A DNA stretch of 64,000 nt from Bdellovibrionales bacterium (GCA_028819545.1 JAPPLG010000028.1:116987-180986); one strand, 5' to 3'. Counted from the first letter of the stretch, positions 1 through 8,255 are shown. A program made the numbers and translations. Notes: generated by a model from the sequence alone, not told the origin.

Positions 1-50
1 AAAAGGTGACTAAGTTTTAAGTCCTTATACACTTTCCTTTACAGGTTTTG

Positions 51-109
51 ATGAGTTTAACAGGCCTTCACGCTGTATTTGGTTTTAAGAGTTTACATAA
101 GTTCGATTT
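51..109 (+). pseudogene. possible 5' remnant of an ABC transporter ATPase
   Basis: A short frame opens at ATG 51 after a weak AGG ribosome site. Its first 20 codons read like the N-terminus of an ABC ATPase (hydrophobic-x-x-L-x-x-x-F-G-x-K-x-L pattern, FG at residues 10-11). The frame then runs into the terminal inverted repeat of the element at 110-250 and stops at 170. An ABC-2 permease follows at 353 with no ATPase between, so a truncated partner gene is a reasonable reading. Twenty residues is weak evidence and chance is not excluded. Confidence 0.25.
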
Positions 110-250
110 GAAATACATTTGTATAAGTGTCTCAGGCGAGTTCGGCTTTGAAGTGGAGCAGATTCTTTGACAGCCTTCGCTCAGCAGTTTCAGTTGGCAC
201 CTGCACTGCTTCGTTGTTTGAGCTTTGAGTCACTTATACAAATGTATTTC
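110..250. repeat. MITE-like element, copy A (141 bp)
   Basis: The element has perfect 20-bp terminal inverted repeats: GAAATACATTTGTATAAGTG at 110-129 and its reverse complement at 231-250. A second complete copy in opposite orientation lies at 42365-42503. The inner core (about 172-216, GCTCAGCAGTTTC-GTTGGCACCTGCACTGCTTCGTT in pieces) also recurs at 9592-9637 and 42590-42632. No reading frame for a transposase fits inside, so it would be non-autonomous. Confidence 0.75.
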
Positions 251-352
251 CGATCTTTTAAAATTAAAGCTAAAAAGGACAGACATGAAGTTCTATAACG
301 AAGAGAAGATAAAACTTTTGCTTCTTTTTTTAAAAGAAGTTAAAAAGTAACA

Positions 353-1366
353 ATGCAAACTTTTATCAAAGCTGTAAAAGCTATTTTTATTGCCCGTTTA
401 AAAGAGTTTTACAGGGACAAAGCCGCTTTTTATTGGCACCTGGTTCTTCCTTTTTTTATTATTGCTTCTTTTTATTTTATTTTTGATTCTGATCAAACCC
501 CTTCATATAAAGTAGGGGTTGTTGGAGAGAGTTTAAATGATTCGGAAGAATTTTTTCAATTAAAATATATTCAGTTTATTCCTCAGGAAAAAGATATCGC
601 TTTAGATAAAATTCGAAATCACACTTTGGATATGTTGGTTCAACCGGGACAGCCCTTGCAGTATTGGGTTAATGATTCTAATCGGAAAGCTTATTTTTTG
701 GAAAAAATTCTTAAAGGCTCTTATAACAAATCCATTGAAAAAAATCCTTCTCTGAGCCGGACTATCAGTTATGTGGATTGGGTGTTTCCAGGCATTTTGG
801 CTTTAAATATTATGTTCAGTTGTCTTTGGGGTGTGGGCTGGTTGATTGTGAAGTATCGTGATGATGGTTATTTAAAAAGATTAAATGCCACTCCTTTGAA
901 AGTTTATCATTTTATATTGGGTCAGATGCTTGCCCGCTTGATTATTATTCTTTGCGGGACAAGTGTTATTTTTATAGTAGGAGCTTGGTTTATTGATTTT
1001 GAAATGCAGGGTTCTTATTTGGATTTGTTTATCTGTTATCTTTTTGGGGTGTTGTCTTTAATTTCTATAGGATTGTTGGTGGCCACACGAACTACAAGCA
1101 AAGAGTTTGCAGATGGAGCTTTGAATTTATTTTCATGGCCTATGATTATTTTTTCAGGCATATGGTTTTCTCTGGAGGGTGCTCCCTCCTGGCTGTTGGC
1201 TTTTGCTTATTCTTTGCCCTTAACTCATTTGGTGGAGTCCACAAGGAAAATTATGTTAGAGGGAGCTATGTTGTCTGAGTTATGGTTTAATGTATCTGCA
1301 ATGGTGATTTTTAGTGTGACGGCTTTTGCCTTGGTTGCTGTCTTGTTTAAATGGAATGAGCGATAA
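353..1366 (+). CDS. ABC-2 type transporter permease
   Basis: A 337-residue inner-membrane protein of the ABC-2 permease family, which exports drugs, lipids or polysaccharides together with a separate ATPase. Residues 1-40 hold a cytoplasmic lead and the first membrane span. A soluble periplasmic loop of about 110 residues follows, then five hydrophobic segments from about residue 145 to the end, as usual for the family. The PxxxxSGxxF-like motif typical of ABC-2 permeases is visible as PMIIFSGIWFSLEG near residue 265. No ATPase gene lies beside it: upstream is a MITE-like repeat and a possible ATPase remnant. A 21-codon frame at 285-350 with a fair ribosome site ends two bases before this start. 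Substrate unknown. Confidence 0.85.
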   Translation: MQTFIKAVKAIFIARLKEFYRDKAAFYWHLVLPFFIIASFYFIFDSDQTPSYKVGVVGESLNDSEEFFQLKYIQFIPQEKDIALDKIRNHTLDMLVQPGQPLQYWVNDSNRKAYFLEKILKGSYNKSIEKNPSLSRTISYVDWVFPGILALNIMFSCLWGVGWLIVKYRDDGYLKRLNATPLKVYHFILGQMLARLIIILCGTSVIFIVGAWFIDFEMQGSYLDLFICYLFGVLSLISIGLLVATRTTSKEFADGALNLFSWPMIIFSGIWFSLEGAPSWLLAFAYSLPLTHLVESTRKIMLEGAMLSELWFNVSAMVIFSVTAFALVAVLFKWNER

Positions 1367-1371
1367 ATATT

Positions 1372-1890
1372 TTAATTCAATTCCATAATGTAGTTCATGA
1401 TCTCAATACAGTTTTTAGATTTTATAAAAATTCTCTCGATATTTTTACGTTTTATATTTTCCAAATAACTCTGTAATTCTTTGTTGCGTTTTTTATTGGG
1501 CGAAAAGCTTCTATGTAGAATTAAATTTCGCTGTCTCCTTAGTTTGTCAATGAAAGTTTCTATATCTCTTGTTTTTCTGAAATCTATATATTGTTTTGAT
1601 TGTAAAAGAAGATCAATTTTCTTTGTGTGATCTATATGTGTAAAAAAAGATTTCCATCTATAATTTCCGGTCTTTTTATCTTTTTTTATAGACAATTTTT
1701 CACAATAAAAATCACGGAGAGTCTCTAAAGAAATGTAGTTAAATATGATTGAAATACGGGACAAATGTATTAAGTTTTTATTCTCAACTGTCTTTAGAGT
1801 GTTTTCCAAATAGAAAATGTCCTGAAGTATTGAATTAAATACTTTTTTCTGACTCTCAGTCAGTTGAGGGTTTAAAATGTTAATTGGCAA
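1372..1890 (-). CDS. HEPN-like small protein, candidate ribonuclease/toxin
   Basis: A 172-residue soluble, basic, mostly helical protein not recognised as a named family. Residues 121-126 read RNLILH, which fits the R-N-x3-H catalytic motif of HEPN-domain ribonucleases; it sits after a Lys/Arg-rich helix in the C-terminal half, where HEPN motifs normally lie. It starts two bases after the stop of the DUF2188-like gene at 1893-2111 on the same strand, so the two are almost certainly co-translated, an arrangement common for toxin-antitoxin or defence pairs. It converges on the ABC permease with a 5-bp gap. Assignment rests on the motif and gene pairing only. Confidence 0.55.
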   Translation of the reverse strand: MPINILNPQLTESQKKVFNSILQDIFYLENTLKTVENKNLIHLSRISIIFNYISLETLRDFYCEKLSIKKDKKTGNYRWKSFFTHIDHTKKIDLLLQSKQYIDFRKTRDIETFIDKLRRQRNLILHRSFSPNKKRNKELQSYLENIKRKNIERIFIKSKNCIEIMNYIMELN

Positions 1891-1892
1891 TT

Positions 1893-2111
1893 TTAACCTG
1901 TTGGAGGAAAGGGATCAGATCCGTAGCTGTTTTTTTCTCTTATTCTGCCATTTCTGCCATGAACTGATAATTCTCCATGTGTGAGTTTTGCAATTACTTT
2001 TCCTGATTCAATAGCTTGTTTTTGGGTATTGTGACCGGATAGAGTCATACCATTACTTTTCACAGCCCAATGGTTTCCTGATTTAACTACATGATAATTT
2101 TTTTTAGACAT
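1893..2111 (-). CDS. DUF2188-family small protein
   Basis: A 72-residue protein matching the DUF2188 pattern throughout: YHVV-x6-WAVK near the N-terminus, a TQKQAIESGK helix in the middle, then ELSVHGRNGRIREKNSYGSDPFPP at the C-terminus (described by its key HGR-x-GRIR and DPFPP residues). The family's biochemical role is not established; such proteins are small, soluble and often encoded next to accessory genes. Here it leads a two-gene unit with the HEPN-like gene, so an antidote or nucleic-acid-binding partner role is possible but inferred. Upstream lies an IS3-type insertion end at 2137-2154. Confidence 0.85.
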   Translation of the reverse strand: MSKKNYHVVKSGNHWAVKSNGMTLSGHNTQKQAIESGKVIAKLTHGELSVHGRNGRIREKNSYGSDPFPPTG

Positions 2112-2136
2112 TTTTTACCTTTTAAGATTCTATTAT

Positions 2137-2316
2137 AGTGTCGCGGCCCCCGTTTCAACTAGACAGCCTGGTTAATTAATTTTCTATATTCTACAGGACT
2201 TTTCATACCCAGTCCAGAGTGTGGAGCCACATTATTGTAGTCTTTAATCCATTTTTTAACTAAATTCATAACAATTTGTGCAGAAGAGTACGGTCTGAGA
2301 GGAACAGTTTTATCAA
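2137..2316 (-). mobile_element. IS3-family element remnant (transposase C-terminus plus end)
   Basis: Read on the minus strand, 2300-2159 encodes the last ~47 residues of an IS3-type OrfB integrase, including WIKDYNNVAPHSGLGMKSP and the stop TAG at 2159-2161. Just beyond the stop is the GC-rich 18-mer AGTGTCGCGGCCCCCGTT (2137-2154), placed where an IS3 right inverted repeat should be. The 5' part of the transposase is gone, replaced by the 3' end of the gene at 2317-3966. The same 18-mer, inverted, occurs alone at 21050-21067. Confidence 0.8.
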
Positions 2317-3966
2317 TTAACGTGCATTTAAAGAGTCTTCACGCTCTTGATAACCGCGGGAAACCATATCAAAAATATTATCATGAGCTGTTCCGATAGG
2401 TTGATTGCCTAATTTTGCAGGTTTGTATCCATGTTTTTTTACTGAAGATTGATGGTTCTTTTTTTGTTGATCCAATAGGGATTGAAGCTGTCTGGAAAAA
2501 CCTGGAGCGCTTGCTCCTCTTTTGCCGCCTGAGTTTCCTTTGTTCGCAGAAGATCCTCCTCCATTACTGAGAGAAGGCTCAAAGTTTTCACCAGAAAGAG
2601 AGGATTCTCCTGTATCATCATCAGCTAAAAGGGGGATTCCTGAATTTTTCGATCCACTTGTTGAACCTGAACCGGCGCCCACTTGATTTGAGGCATTTTT
2701 ATGAGTTTGCTGTAATTCATCTTTTATACCTTCCATCTCATCAGGATTTACCCCTAATTGTCTGGCTAGATCTTCCAGGTTGCCGTGAGTGATTGGATTT
2801 CCATCAGGGTCATAAAATACAGGATTGCCGTTTGAAGGATCAATTTTGCAATGAGGATTTGCCTGCAGGCACGCATTTCTTATAGCTGTGTCACAGTCAT
2901 TTCCGGTCAGCTCTATACATAAGTCATTATCATCAGGATCCTGATCAATTCTGGTATCAGGGTTTGTGCACGTACCGTTACTGCAAATTTGTTCATTAGA
3001 GCAGTCAGAGTCATTTGAGCAGGTGTTAGTAGGGTTTGTGCACGTACCGTTACTGCAAATTTGTTCATTAGAGCAGTCAGAGTCATTTGAGCAGGTGTTG
3101 GTGTTAATGCATGTGCCGTTACTACAGACTTGTCCGTTAGAGCAGTCGGAGTTGTTTGAGCAGGTGTTGGTGTTAATGCATGTGCCGTTACTACAGACTT
3201 GTCCGTTAGAGCAGTCGGAGTTGTTTGAGCAGGTGTTGGTGTTAATGCATGTGCCGTTACTGCAGACTTGTCCGTTAGAACAATCGGAGTTGTTTGAACA
3301 GGTAGTTGTAGAAGGGCCGCAGGTGGAGCCGTCAGGGCAGATGCCGTTTGCAGGACATGCAGATCCGTCAGGACACTGACAAAGAGGTGAGTGTGGAGAT
3401 TCCTGGCAATGTATTAATCTACATTGTGGGTCTGTAAAAGGATTGCAAGGGCCTTCATCTCCTCCAGTTGTGTTTCCTGCAGTTGCAGTTCCTCCTAAAT
3501 CTTCTGCGGCATCTTTTGATTTTTTGGAGGATTTCATAGAGGCGGCTCCATTTGCTACAGCAGATATTCCATAAATACATTTAAGCACTCGACCTGGAGT
3601 GTGAGGGGGAGGACAACTCTTAGGTATCAGAATTCCTCCTGTAGTGATATCTATCATTCCTGTAACTTTTTGTGCTGTTTCTGCATCAAAAGCCAGAGTG
3701 GCTAAATTTCTGGCAATAGCTGAAGTTATCATAAAGTTTGTCATGCCATCACCTGTTGAGCCTTGTTCTGTATCTTTTATTTCATTTTTTATATCTTGTA
3801 CTTCATGTGATTTTACTCCTAACCCACTGGCCAACTCATCAATTGCTTTCATTGTATCTTCTGAAGATCCAGAGTCTGGTACAGCATTATCAGGCAATTC
3901 AAAGTTCTCTGAGGATTGAGCAAATAAGCTATAAAAGAAAAAGAAAAAAAGAAAAAGTTTTTTCAT
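2317..3966 (-). CDS. exported Cys-rich tandem-repeat protein
   Basis: A 549-residue protein with a strong Sec signal (MKKLF then a run of Phe, cleavage near AQS). Residues ~220-335 hold five near-identical 23-24-residue units of the form TCSN(N/D)SDCSN-x-Q-(V/I)-CSNGTC, four Cys each, resembling disulfide-rich modules of surface proteins. Two related segments flank this array: LASGLGVKSHEVQDIKNEI near residue 45 and LARQLGVNPDEMEGIKDEL near 405, suggesting an internal duplication. The C-terminal third is Ser/Gly-rich and low-complexity. Its last codons abut the IS3 remnant, so the C-terminus may have been altered by insertion. No enzymatic motif is visible; a surface or secreted role is inferred. 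Confidence 0.8.
   Translation of the reverse strand: MKKLFLFFFFFYSLFAQSSENFELPDNAVPDSGSSEDTMKAIDELASGLGVKSHEVQDIKNEIKDTEQGSTGDGMTNFMITSAIARNLATLAFDAETAQKVTGMIDITTGGILIPKSCPPPHTPGRVLKCIYGISAVANGAASMKSSKKSKDAAEDLGGTATAGNTTGGDEGPCNPFTDPQCRLIHCQESPHSPLCQCPDGSACPANGICPDGSTCGPSTTTCSNNSDCSNGQVCSNGTCINTNTCSNNSDCSNGQVCSNGTCINTNTCSNNSDCSNGQVCSNGTCINTNTCSNDSDCSNEQICSNGTCTNPTNTCSNDSDCSNEQICSNGTCTNPDTRIDQDPDDNDLCIELTGNDCDTAIRNACLQANPHCKIDPSNGNPVFYDPDGNPITHGNLEDLARQLGVNPDEMEGIKDELQQTHKNASNQVGAGSGSTSGSKNSGIPLLADDDTGESSLSGENFEPSLSNGGGSSANKGNSGGKRGASAPGFSRQLQSLLDQQKKNHQSSVKKHGYKPAKLGNQPIGTAHDNIFDMVSRGYQEREDSLNAR
2962..3303 (-). repeat. five tandem ~69-bp coding repeats
   Basis: Five consecutive units of about 69-72 bp inside the Cys-rich protein gene. 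The three N-terminal units are nearly identical at DNA level and the two C-terminal ones form a second subtype, so the array has grown by at least two recent duplications. Copy number is likely to vary between strains. Confidence 0.85.
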
Positions 3967-4110
3967 ATTAATATTTATCGGTTAAACACGGATTTTTCTA
4001 AACCATAAATATAGTGAAAAATCAAAAAAGGGCTTGAGAAATAGAGGGTTTTTTCCGTTAAGTAAATAAGGTATTTTTCAGCTGGAATCCCATCCATCAG
4101 GAGTTTTTAA

Positions 4111-5910
4111 ATGAATAAGTTTAATAAAGAACGTCATTCCTGCGAAGGCAGGAATCCAGTGTGCGAAAATGACAGTGTATGCGGCAGGTGGATCCCCGCC
4201 TTCGCGGGGATGACGGGTGTTGCGGGGATGACGAAACAACACACGGGGATGAAGTATCTCATAAAAATTATTTTATTTACTTTAGCTGGAGCTTTTCACT
4301 TTTCTGCTTTTGGCTGGGTGGCTGATGAAGATAACTGTAAAGAGTATAAATATGGTTTAGAAAAAGAATCAGTTTTGAGATGTAGTGTGGGTGAAGGGGT
4401 ATGTGGTAGTGAGGGCGACCCTTGCGGGCCACAAAATAGCAGTGGGGATCCTAGTGGTAGATGTCGAACGGTTGAAATTTATGATGATCAGGAATTAGAG
4501 CGTAGAGATAGGGAATGCCAGGATTGGAAAAGTGATAAAGAAAAAGCAGAAGAAGAGGAGCGAGAAAGAAAAGAAAAAGAAGAAGAGGAACAGTTGGAGT
4601 TTGCAAAAGAGCAGGCTGAAAAAGCAGAAGAGGAACGACAAAGAGCTTTAGAAGAGCAACAGAAAATGATGGAGGAGGCTCGAAATGAGTGTAAATCCTC
4701 TTATGATGCTGTTGTTCGCGAAAGACGTGGAATTGAATCTGAAGTGGAAAGTATACAAAAACAGATGGATAAAATGGAAGATGCTATTACTTCACATTAT
4801 GCCTCTATTTCCGAGGGAGAGGATAGAGTTCGGGATGAAATTTTAAAATTGAAAATGGAAGAACGTCAGGCAATGAATAGCTTTAAAAGCAAGAAAATGG
4901 AAGCTGAGAAAATGGAGCAGGAAGGAGATCGAGCTTTACAGGAGGCTATTGAAGGTATTGAAGAGGATCTTTTTAACAGTGACATTACGCTAGAGGATAT
5001 CGCTAGAGCTAAGGAACAAGTTTGCTCTGACCGTTCAACGGAATATTTAAAAATTTCAGTCGAATGTTATAATGAAAAATTAGTGCAAGTTACAGCAGAA
5101 AGAGAAGAGCTTTTTAAAAGAATTCATTCAGGAAAATATACAGCCGCTAACGTCAGTAATTTGTTTCAAATGGATGCTCAAAATATTGATCTAACTTTTA
5201 AAAGCCGTTTAGATGCGCTTCATGCTCATTGTTTTTCAGAAAAAACAGGTGAGAGCCTTCCTGATCCCGGTCAGTCTTTGGCCGCTCAGATTCCCTGTAA
5301 TTTGCAGGTATTTGAGCAAAGAGCCAGGGATTGCAAAGAAAACAATACTCAGCGAGCATGCCCGTCAACTCCAATTGTACAGGCTATTGAACAAAAAGTT
5401 TTGGTACAATTAAGGCAAATAGACAGAGATGTACAAAAAATAGAAAGAGCAAGGGAACAAGCTATAGAGCATATCCAAAAATTAAAAGAAAAGCATAGAG
5501 AAGACAAGGAATGGATGGCCAAAGGTTTAGCGGATCTTGAAGAAAATCTAAGGCTGGCTAAACAAGACTTTAAAGAAAGACATGAAAGAGCAGAGAATGC
5601 ACTGTTAAGAGTTCGTGAAACAGCAGAAAACAGTATTCTGCAACTGGAAAGAGATAAAATTCGTTTGTTGTCTTCAGATCCTGCAAGGCACTTTGAAGAA
5701 CAGTTGGTTGTAGCAAGAGTTTCCTGCTGTCATTCAGTCAGTCCACAGCAAACATCTCAGCAGTGTGCTTTACTTAATCGTTATGAACAGGATGTTTCCC
5801 GTTTTCAATTTGCTTTTGCCCGTCCTTTGCCTGCGATTCGTTCGGCAAGCGGGCCAAGCTCCACTCGGGCAAGCAGTCGAAGTGGTGCAAGCAGTAACGG
5901 CACTCGATAA
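4111..5910 (+). CDS. exported coiled-coil protein with repeat-invaded N-terminus
   Basis: ATG 4111 has a good AGGAGT ribosome site eight bases upstream. The first ~46 codons are mostly palindromic-repeat sequence (two GGAATCCAG/GGATCCCCGC units in frame). A normal signal peptide then begins at internal Met (ATG 4249, MKYLIKIILFTLAGAFHFSAFG). The mature part has a Cys-containing head, a long Glu/Lys/Arg coiled coil (about residues 140-230), further helical segments with scattered Cys, and a Ser/Gly/Arg tail ending R-S-G-A-S-S-N-G-T-R. Either translation starts at 4249 or the export signal is now internal. Function unknown; the tail resembles that of the protein at 33591-34421. Confidence 0.75.
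   Translation: MNKFNKERHSCEGRNPVCENDSVCGRWIPAFAGMTGVAGMTKQHTGMKYLIKIILFTLAGAFHFSAFGWVADEDNCKEYKYGLEKESVLRCSVGEGVCGSEGDPCGPQNSSGDPSGRCRTVEIYDDQELERRDRECQDWKSDKEKAEEEERERKEKEEEEQLEFAKEQAEKAEEERQRALEEQQKMMEEARNECKSSYDAVVRERRGIESEVESIQKQMDKMEDAITSHYASISEGEDRVRDEILKLKMEERQAMNSFKSKKMEAEKMEQEGDRALQEAIEGIEEDLFNSDITLEDIARAKEQVCSDRSTEYLKISVECYNEKLVQVTAEREELFKRIHSGKYTAANVSNLFQMDAQNIDLTFKSRLDALHAHCFSEKTGESLPDPGQSLAAQIPCNLQVFEQRARDCKENNTQRACPSTPIVQAIEQKVLVQLRQIDRDVQKIERAREQAIEHIQKLKEKHREDKEWMAKGLADLEENLRLAKQDFKERHERAENALLRVRETAENSILQLERDKIRLLSSDPARHFEEQLVVARVSCCHSVSPQQTSQQCALLNRYEQDVSRFQFAFARPLPAIRSASGPSSTRASSRSGASSNGTR
4132..4247. repeat. palindromic repeat pair (CGTCATTCC...GGAATCCAG)
   Basis: Two inverted units: 4132-4159 (CGTCATTCCTGCGAAGGCAG then GAATCCAG) and 4189-4215 in opposite orientation (GGATCCCCGCCTTCGCGGGG then ATGACG), followed by two truncated GGGGATGACG units. 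They belong to the dispersed repeat family also seen at 9371-9570, 20316-20446, 40591-40620, 42325-42353, 42539-42693 and 43308-43335. Here the pair is read through in frame. Confidence 0.9.
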
Positions 5911-6057
5911 ATCTTAGATTTATTATATAAGTGTGTAAAAAATACTCACATAGTATGCGTTTATTGTTATTTTCTTTAACATATGATAAATATTTTTTGG
6001 ATTTGTTAGGGCAAATCCAAGTGAACTATTTGTTTGTTATTTGTTAAGGAATTTAAA

Positions 6058-6747
6058 ATGATTAAACAAAATTTTCCAAAATCTATTTTATTCATTTTAT
6101 TTTTTATTATCAGTTGTAATGAGAATGCTTCAAAGTTGGAGAATCAACAAAAAAGTGTTCAAGAGGATATTCAAGAAGGTATTTGCAATAGAACTCCAGT
6201 GGTTCAACAAGCTATTTTAGATAGTATCAAAAAAGTGGATTGCTCAGAGATAACAGCTGAAGATTTAAAAATAATTAAAGAACTGACATTAAGCTCACAG
6301 CAGTTAGAGATACTTCATGAGGATGATTTTTCAGGCTTGAATAATTTGGAGATATTAGTGCTTCATACTAATCATTTGTCATCTTTGCCTATGCGAATAT
6401 TTTCAGACCTCACTTCTTTAAAAAAACTTTTTTTGAATCACAATCAGTTGTCCTCTTTACCTCTTGGTATATTTGCAAATCTTACTTCGCTGACAAACCT
6501 TAGTCTTTCACATAATCAGTTAGTCTCTTTGCCTGAGGGGATATTTGCGGATTTAACGGCTTTGGAGACTCTACGTCTTCACAACAATCAGTTATCCTCT
6601 TTGTCAGCCGAAGTATTTTTAGAACTTCATTCTTTAAAAGAGATGTCTATTTCAAATAATAATATTCCGCTTTCATACAGAAGTTATTTTAAACAAGTGA
6701 TGGGAAGCCAGATCCGCATAATAGATGGCAGATCTCCAAGTTTATAA
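6058..6747 (+). CDS. leucine-rich-repeat lipoprotein
   Basis: Start ATG 6058 is chosen for the AAGGA site at 6046-6050; it gives a lipoprotein signal with lipobox FIISC (Cys 20). After a linker comes a C-N-R-T-P-x-V head, then about five leucine-rich repeats of ~24 residues with the xxLxxLxLxxNxLxxLP pattern (residues ~95-205). The CNRTP head and LRR layout match the lipoprotein at 36292-37086, so the two are paralogues. It likely sits in the outer or inner membrane with the LRR solenoid exposed for protein binding. No catalytic motif. The gene stands alone, followed by a structured RNA candidate. Confidence 0.88.
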   Translation: MIKQNFPKSILFILFFIISCNENASKLENQQKSVQEDIQEGICNRTPVVQQAILDSIKKVDCSEITAEDLKIIKELTLSSQQLEILHEDDFSGLNNLEILVLHTNHLSSLPMRIFSDLTSLKKLFLNHNQLSSLPLGIFANLTSLTNLSLSHNQLVSLPEGIFADLTALETLRLHNNQLSSLSAEVFLELHSLKEMSISNNNIPLSYRSYFKQVMGSQIRIIDGRSPSL

Positions 6748-6788
6748 ATACTTTATACTTAATAACAATTTTGATTTTTAGATAAAAG

Positions 6789-6972
6789 AGTGCTCGCAGA
6801 AGGGGAGAGGTCTTCAAGAAAATCCCGTGTTTGCTTCAGGTGGGCGTCACGTTGATGGCTTTAGGCTTCCTGTTTTTCTATAATAGAATCAGGCTTGCAC
6901 ACCGCCAACAGAGGCAACTCCCTTTTCATTACTTGTAGGGATTTCTTTACAACATCACCCTAAGCAAGCACC
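6789..6972 (+). ncRNA. ssrS: candidate 6S-like structured RNA
   Basis: This non-coding stretch between the LRR gene and xseA can form one long rod. Outer closing stem 6790-6797 with 6964-6971 (GTGCTCGC/GCAAGCAC, one mismatch); inner closing stem 6816-6826 with 6938-6947 (AAGAAAATCCC/GGGATTTCTT, one bulge); an open central region; then an apical hairpin CCTG-n-TTCTAT/ATAGAA-n-CAGG near 6869-6894. Length (~184 nt) and closing-stem/bubble/apical-stem plan fit 6S RNA, the RNA polymerase-sigma70 decoy. Pairing was done by eye and could differ; strand is uncertain. I saw no signature of tmRNA, RNase P or a named riboswitch. Confidence 0.45.
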
Positions 6973-7058
6973 TTATTTATAACACAAATTTTTTAAAAAT
7001 AAAAACTTTTTTTGTACTATTGACTGTTTAAAGTTTTTAAGAGTAGTTCATATATCTT

Positions 7059-8255
7059 ATGGCTATAACTCAAAGTCGGACTTTATTTAGTGTTAAGGAA
7101 ATTACTTCCAATATCCGTCAATTTTTGGAGGCTCAGTTTTCAAGAATTGGTATAAAAGGGGAGGTGTCCAGTTTTACATGTCATTCCTCTGGACATTGGT
7201 ATTTTAATTTAAAAGATTCTTCTGCTCAAATTTCAGCAGTGATGTTTCGAAATGCTAATCAGAAAATGACTTTTCAACCTAAAGTAGGTGAGGAGGTGAT
7301 CTTATGGGGGCGTATTACTGTTTATGAACCCAGGGGGACTTATCAAATACTTGCAGATCGAATGGAAAGATCTGGAGATGGTGCTTTGCAGAAAGCCTTT
7401 GAACAGCTTAAAACAAAGCTTAAAAATGAAGGGCTCTTTGATCAAAAACGTCCTTTGCCTTATCTCCCCCGCCATATTGCTATTGTGACAGCTCTTACAG
7501 GAGCGGCTCTTCGTGATGTTTTGAGTGTGTTGAATCGAAGGTCCAAGGGAATTCGTATTACAGTGGTTCCTGCTTTGATGGAGGGAAGTCAGGCCAGTGC
7601 TTCTGTTCAGCTGGCTTTAAAACAAGCATGGAAATTAAAAGATTTGGATTTAGTTTTAATCACTCGAGGGGGAGGCAGTGCGGAGTCGCTTTGGGTTTTT
7701 AATGATGAGGCTTTAGCTCGCCTGGCTTTTGAGTGTCCTGTCCCTTTAGTGAGTGCTATAGGGCATGAAATTGATTTTACAATTATGGATTTTATTGCCG
7801 ACTTAAGAGCGCCTACTCCTTCTTCTGCGGCAGAGCTTATTTCTAAAAGCAATGTGGAGTTGTTAGAGAAAATTCAAAGCAATAAAAAAAGTTTGGTTTA
7901 TAGTCTGGTAAGAGTGGTTCAGCAAAAAGTGAAAGATTTAAACAGCTGTAAAAGGACTTTGGCTTCTCCTCTTTCTAAAGTTGAAGATGCTTTATTGAAA
8001 TGTGATGATTATGTGGTCAGAATGGAACAAAATTTGAAGAATTTTCTTGAATTAAAAAAACATTTGTTGCACAAGTTAAAAGACGTTCTCATTCAGTTGG
8101 ATCCTCAACAAATTATGAGTCGAGGGTATTCCCTGTGTTTAAAAGAGGGTCAGGTGATTCGAAATTCTGCTGAATTAACTTTGAAAGATGTAGTGGACAT
8201 CAGATTTTTTAAAGGAAAAGTGAAAGCTCAAGTCACTAAAAAGGAGAAAACATGA
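7059..8255 (+). CDS. xseA: exodeoxyribonuclease VII large subunit
   Basis: A 398-residue XseA, the catalytic subunit of exonuclease VII, which degrades single-stranded DNA from both ends into acid-soluble oligonucleotides. An N-terminal OB fold (about 1-105, with FTCHSSGHWYFNLKD and VGEEVILWGRI) is followed by the catalytic domain with RGGGSAESLWVFNDE (about 200-215) and VSAIGHEIDFT-x-D (about 232-245), both diagnostic. The long coiled coil that binds XseB follows. Somewhat shorter than the E. coli protein, as in many lineages. It opens a tight operon: xseB overlaps its last four bases (ATGA). Confidence 0.97.
   Translation: MAITQSRTLFSVKEITSNIRQFLEAQFSRIGIKGEVSSFTCHSSGHWYFNLKDSSAQISAVMFRNANQKMTFQPKVGEEVILWGRITVYEPRGTYQILADRMERSGDGALQKAFEQLKTKLKNEGLFDQKRPLPYLPRHIAIVTALTGAALRDVLSVLNRRSKGIRITVVPALMEGSQASASVQLALKQAWKLKDLDLVLITRGGGSAESLWVFNDEALARLAFECPVPLVSAIGHEIDFTIMDFIADLRAPTPSSAAELISKSNVELLEKIQSNKKSLVYSLVRVVQQKVKDLNSCKRTLASPLSKVEDALLKCDDYVVRMEQNLKNFLELKKHLLHKLKDVLIQLDPQQIMSRGYSLCLKEGQVIRNSAELTLKDVVDIRFFKGKVKAQVTKKEKT

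Noticed and set aside
285-350. 21-codon frame with a ribosome site before the ABC permease
   Set aside because: Too short and of low complexity (Lys/Leu-rich) to support as a gene; could be a leader or remnant.
2966-3379. Plus-strand open frame with repeated MHVPLLQ...EQVLV units opposite the Cys-repeat gene
   Set aside because: It is the antisense of a tandem-repeat gene; the repeats come from the real minus-strand frame, which has a signal peptide and sensible composition.
6780-6980. tmRNA, RNase P RNA, SRP RNA, glycine or cobalamin riboswitch
   Set aside because: None of their conserved cores is present; only the 6S-like rod fits, and that tentatively.
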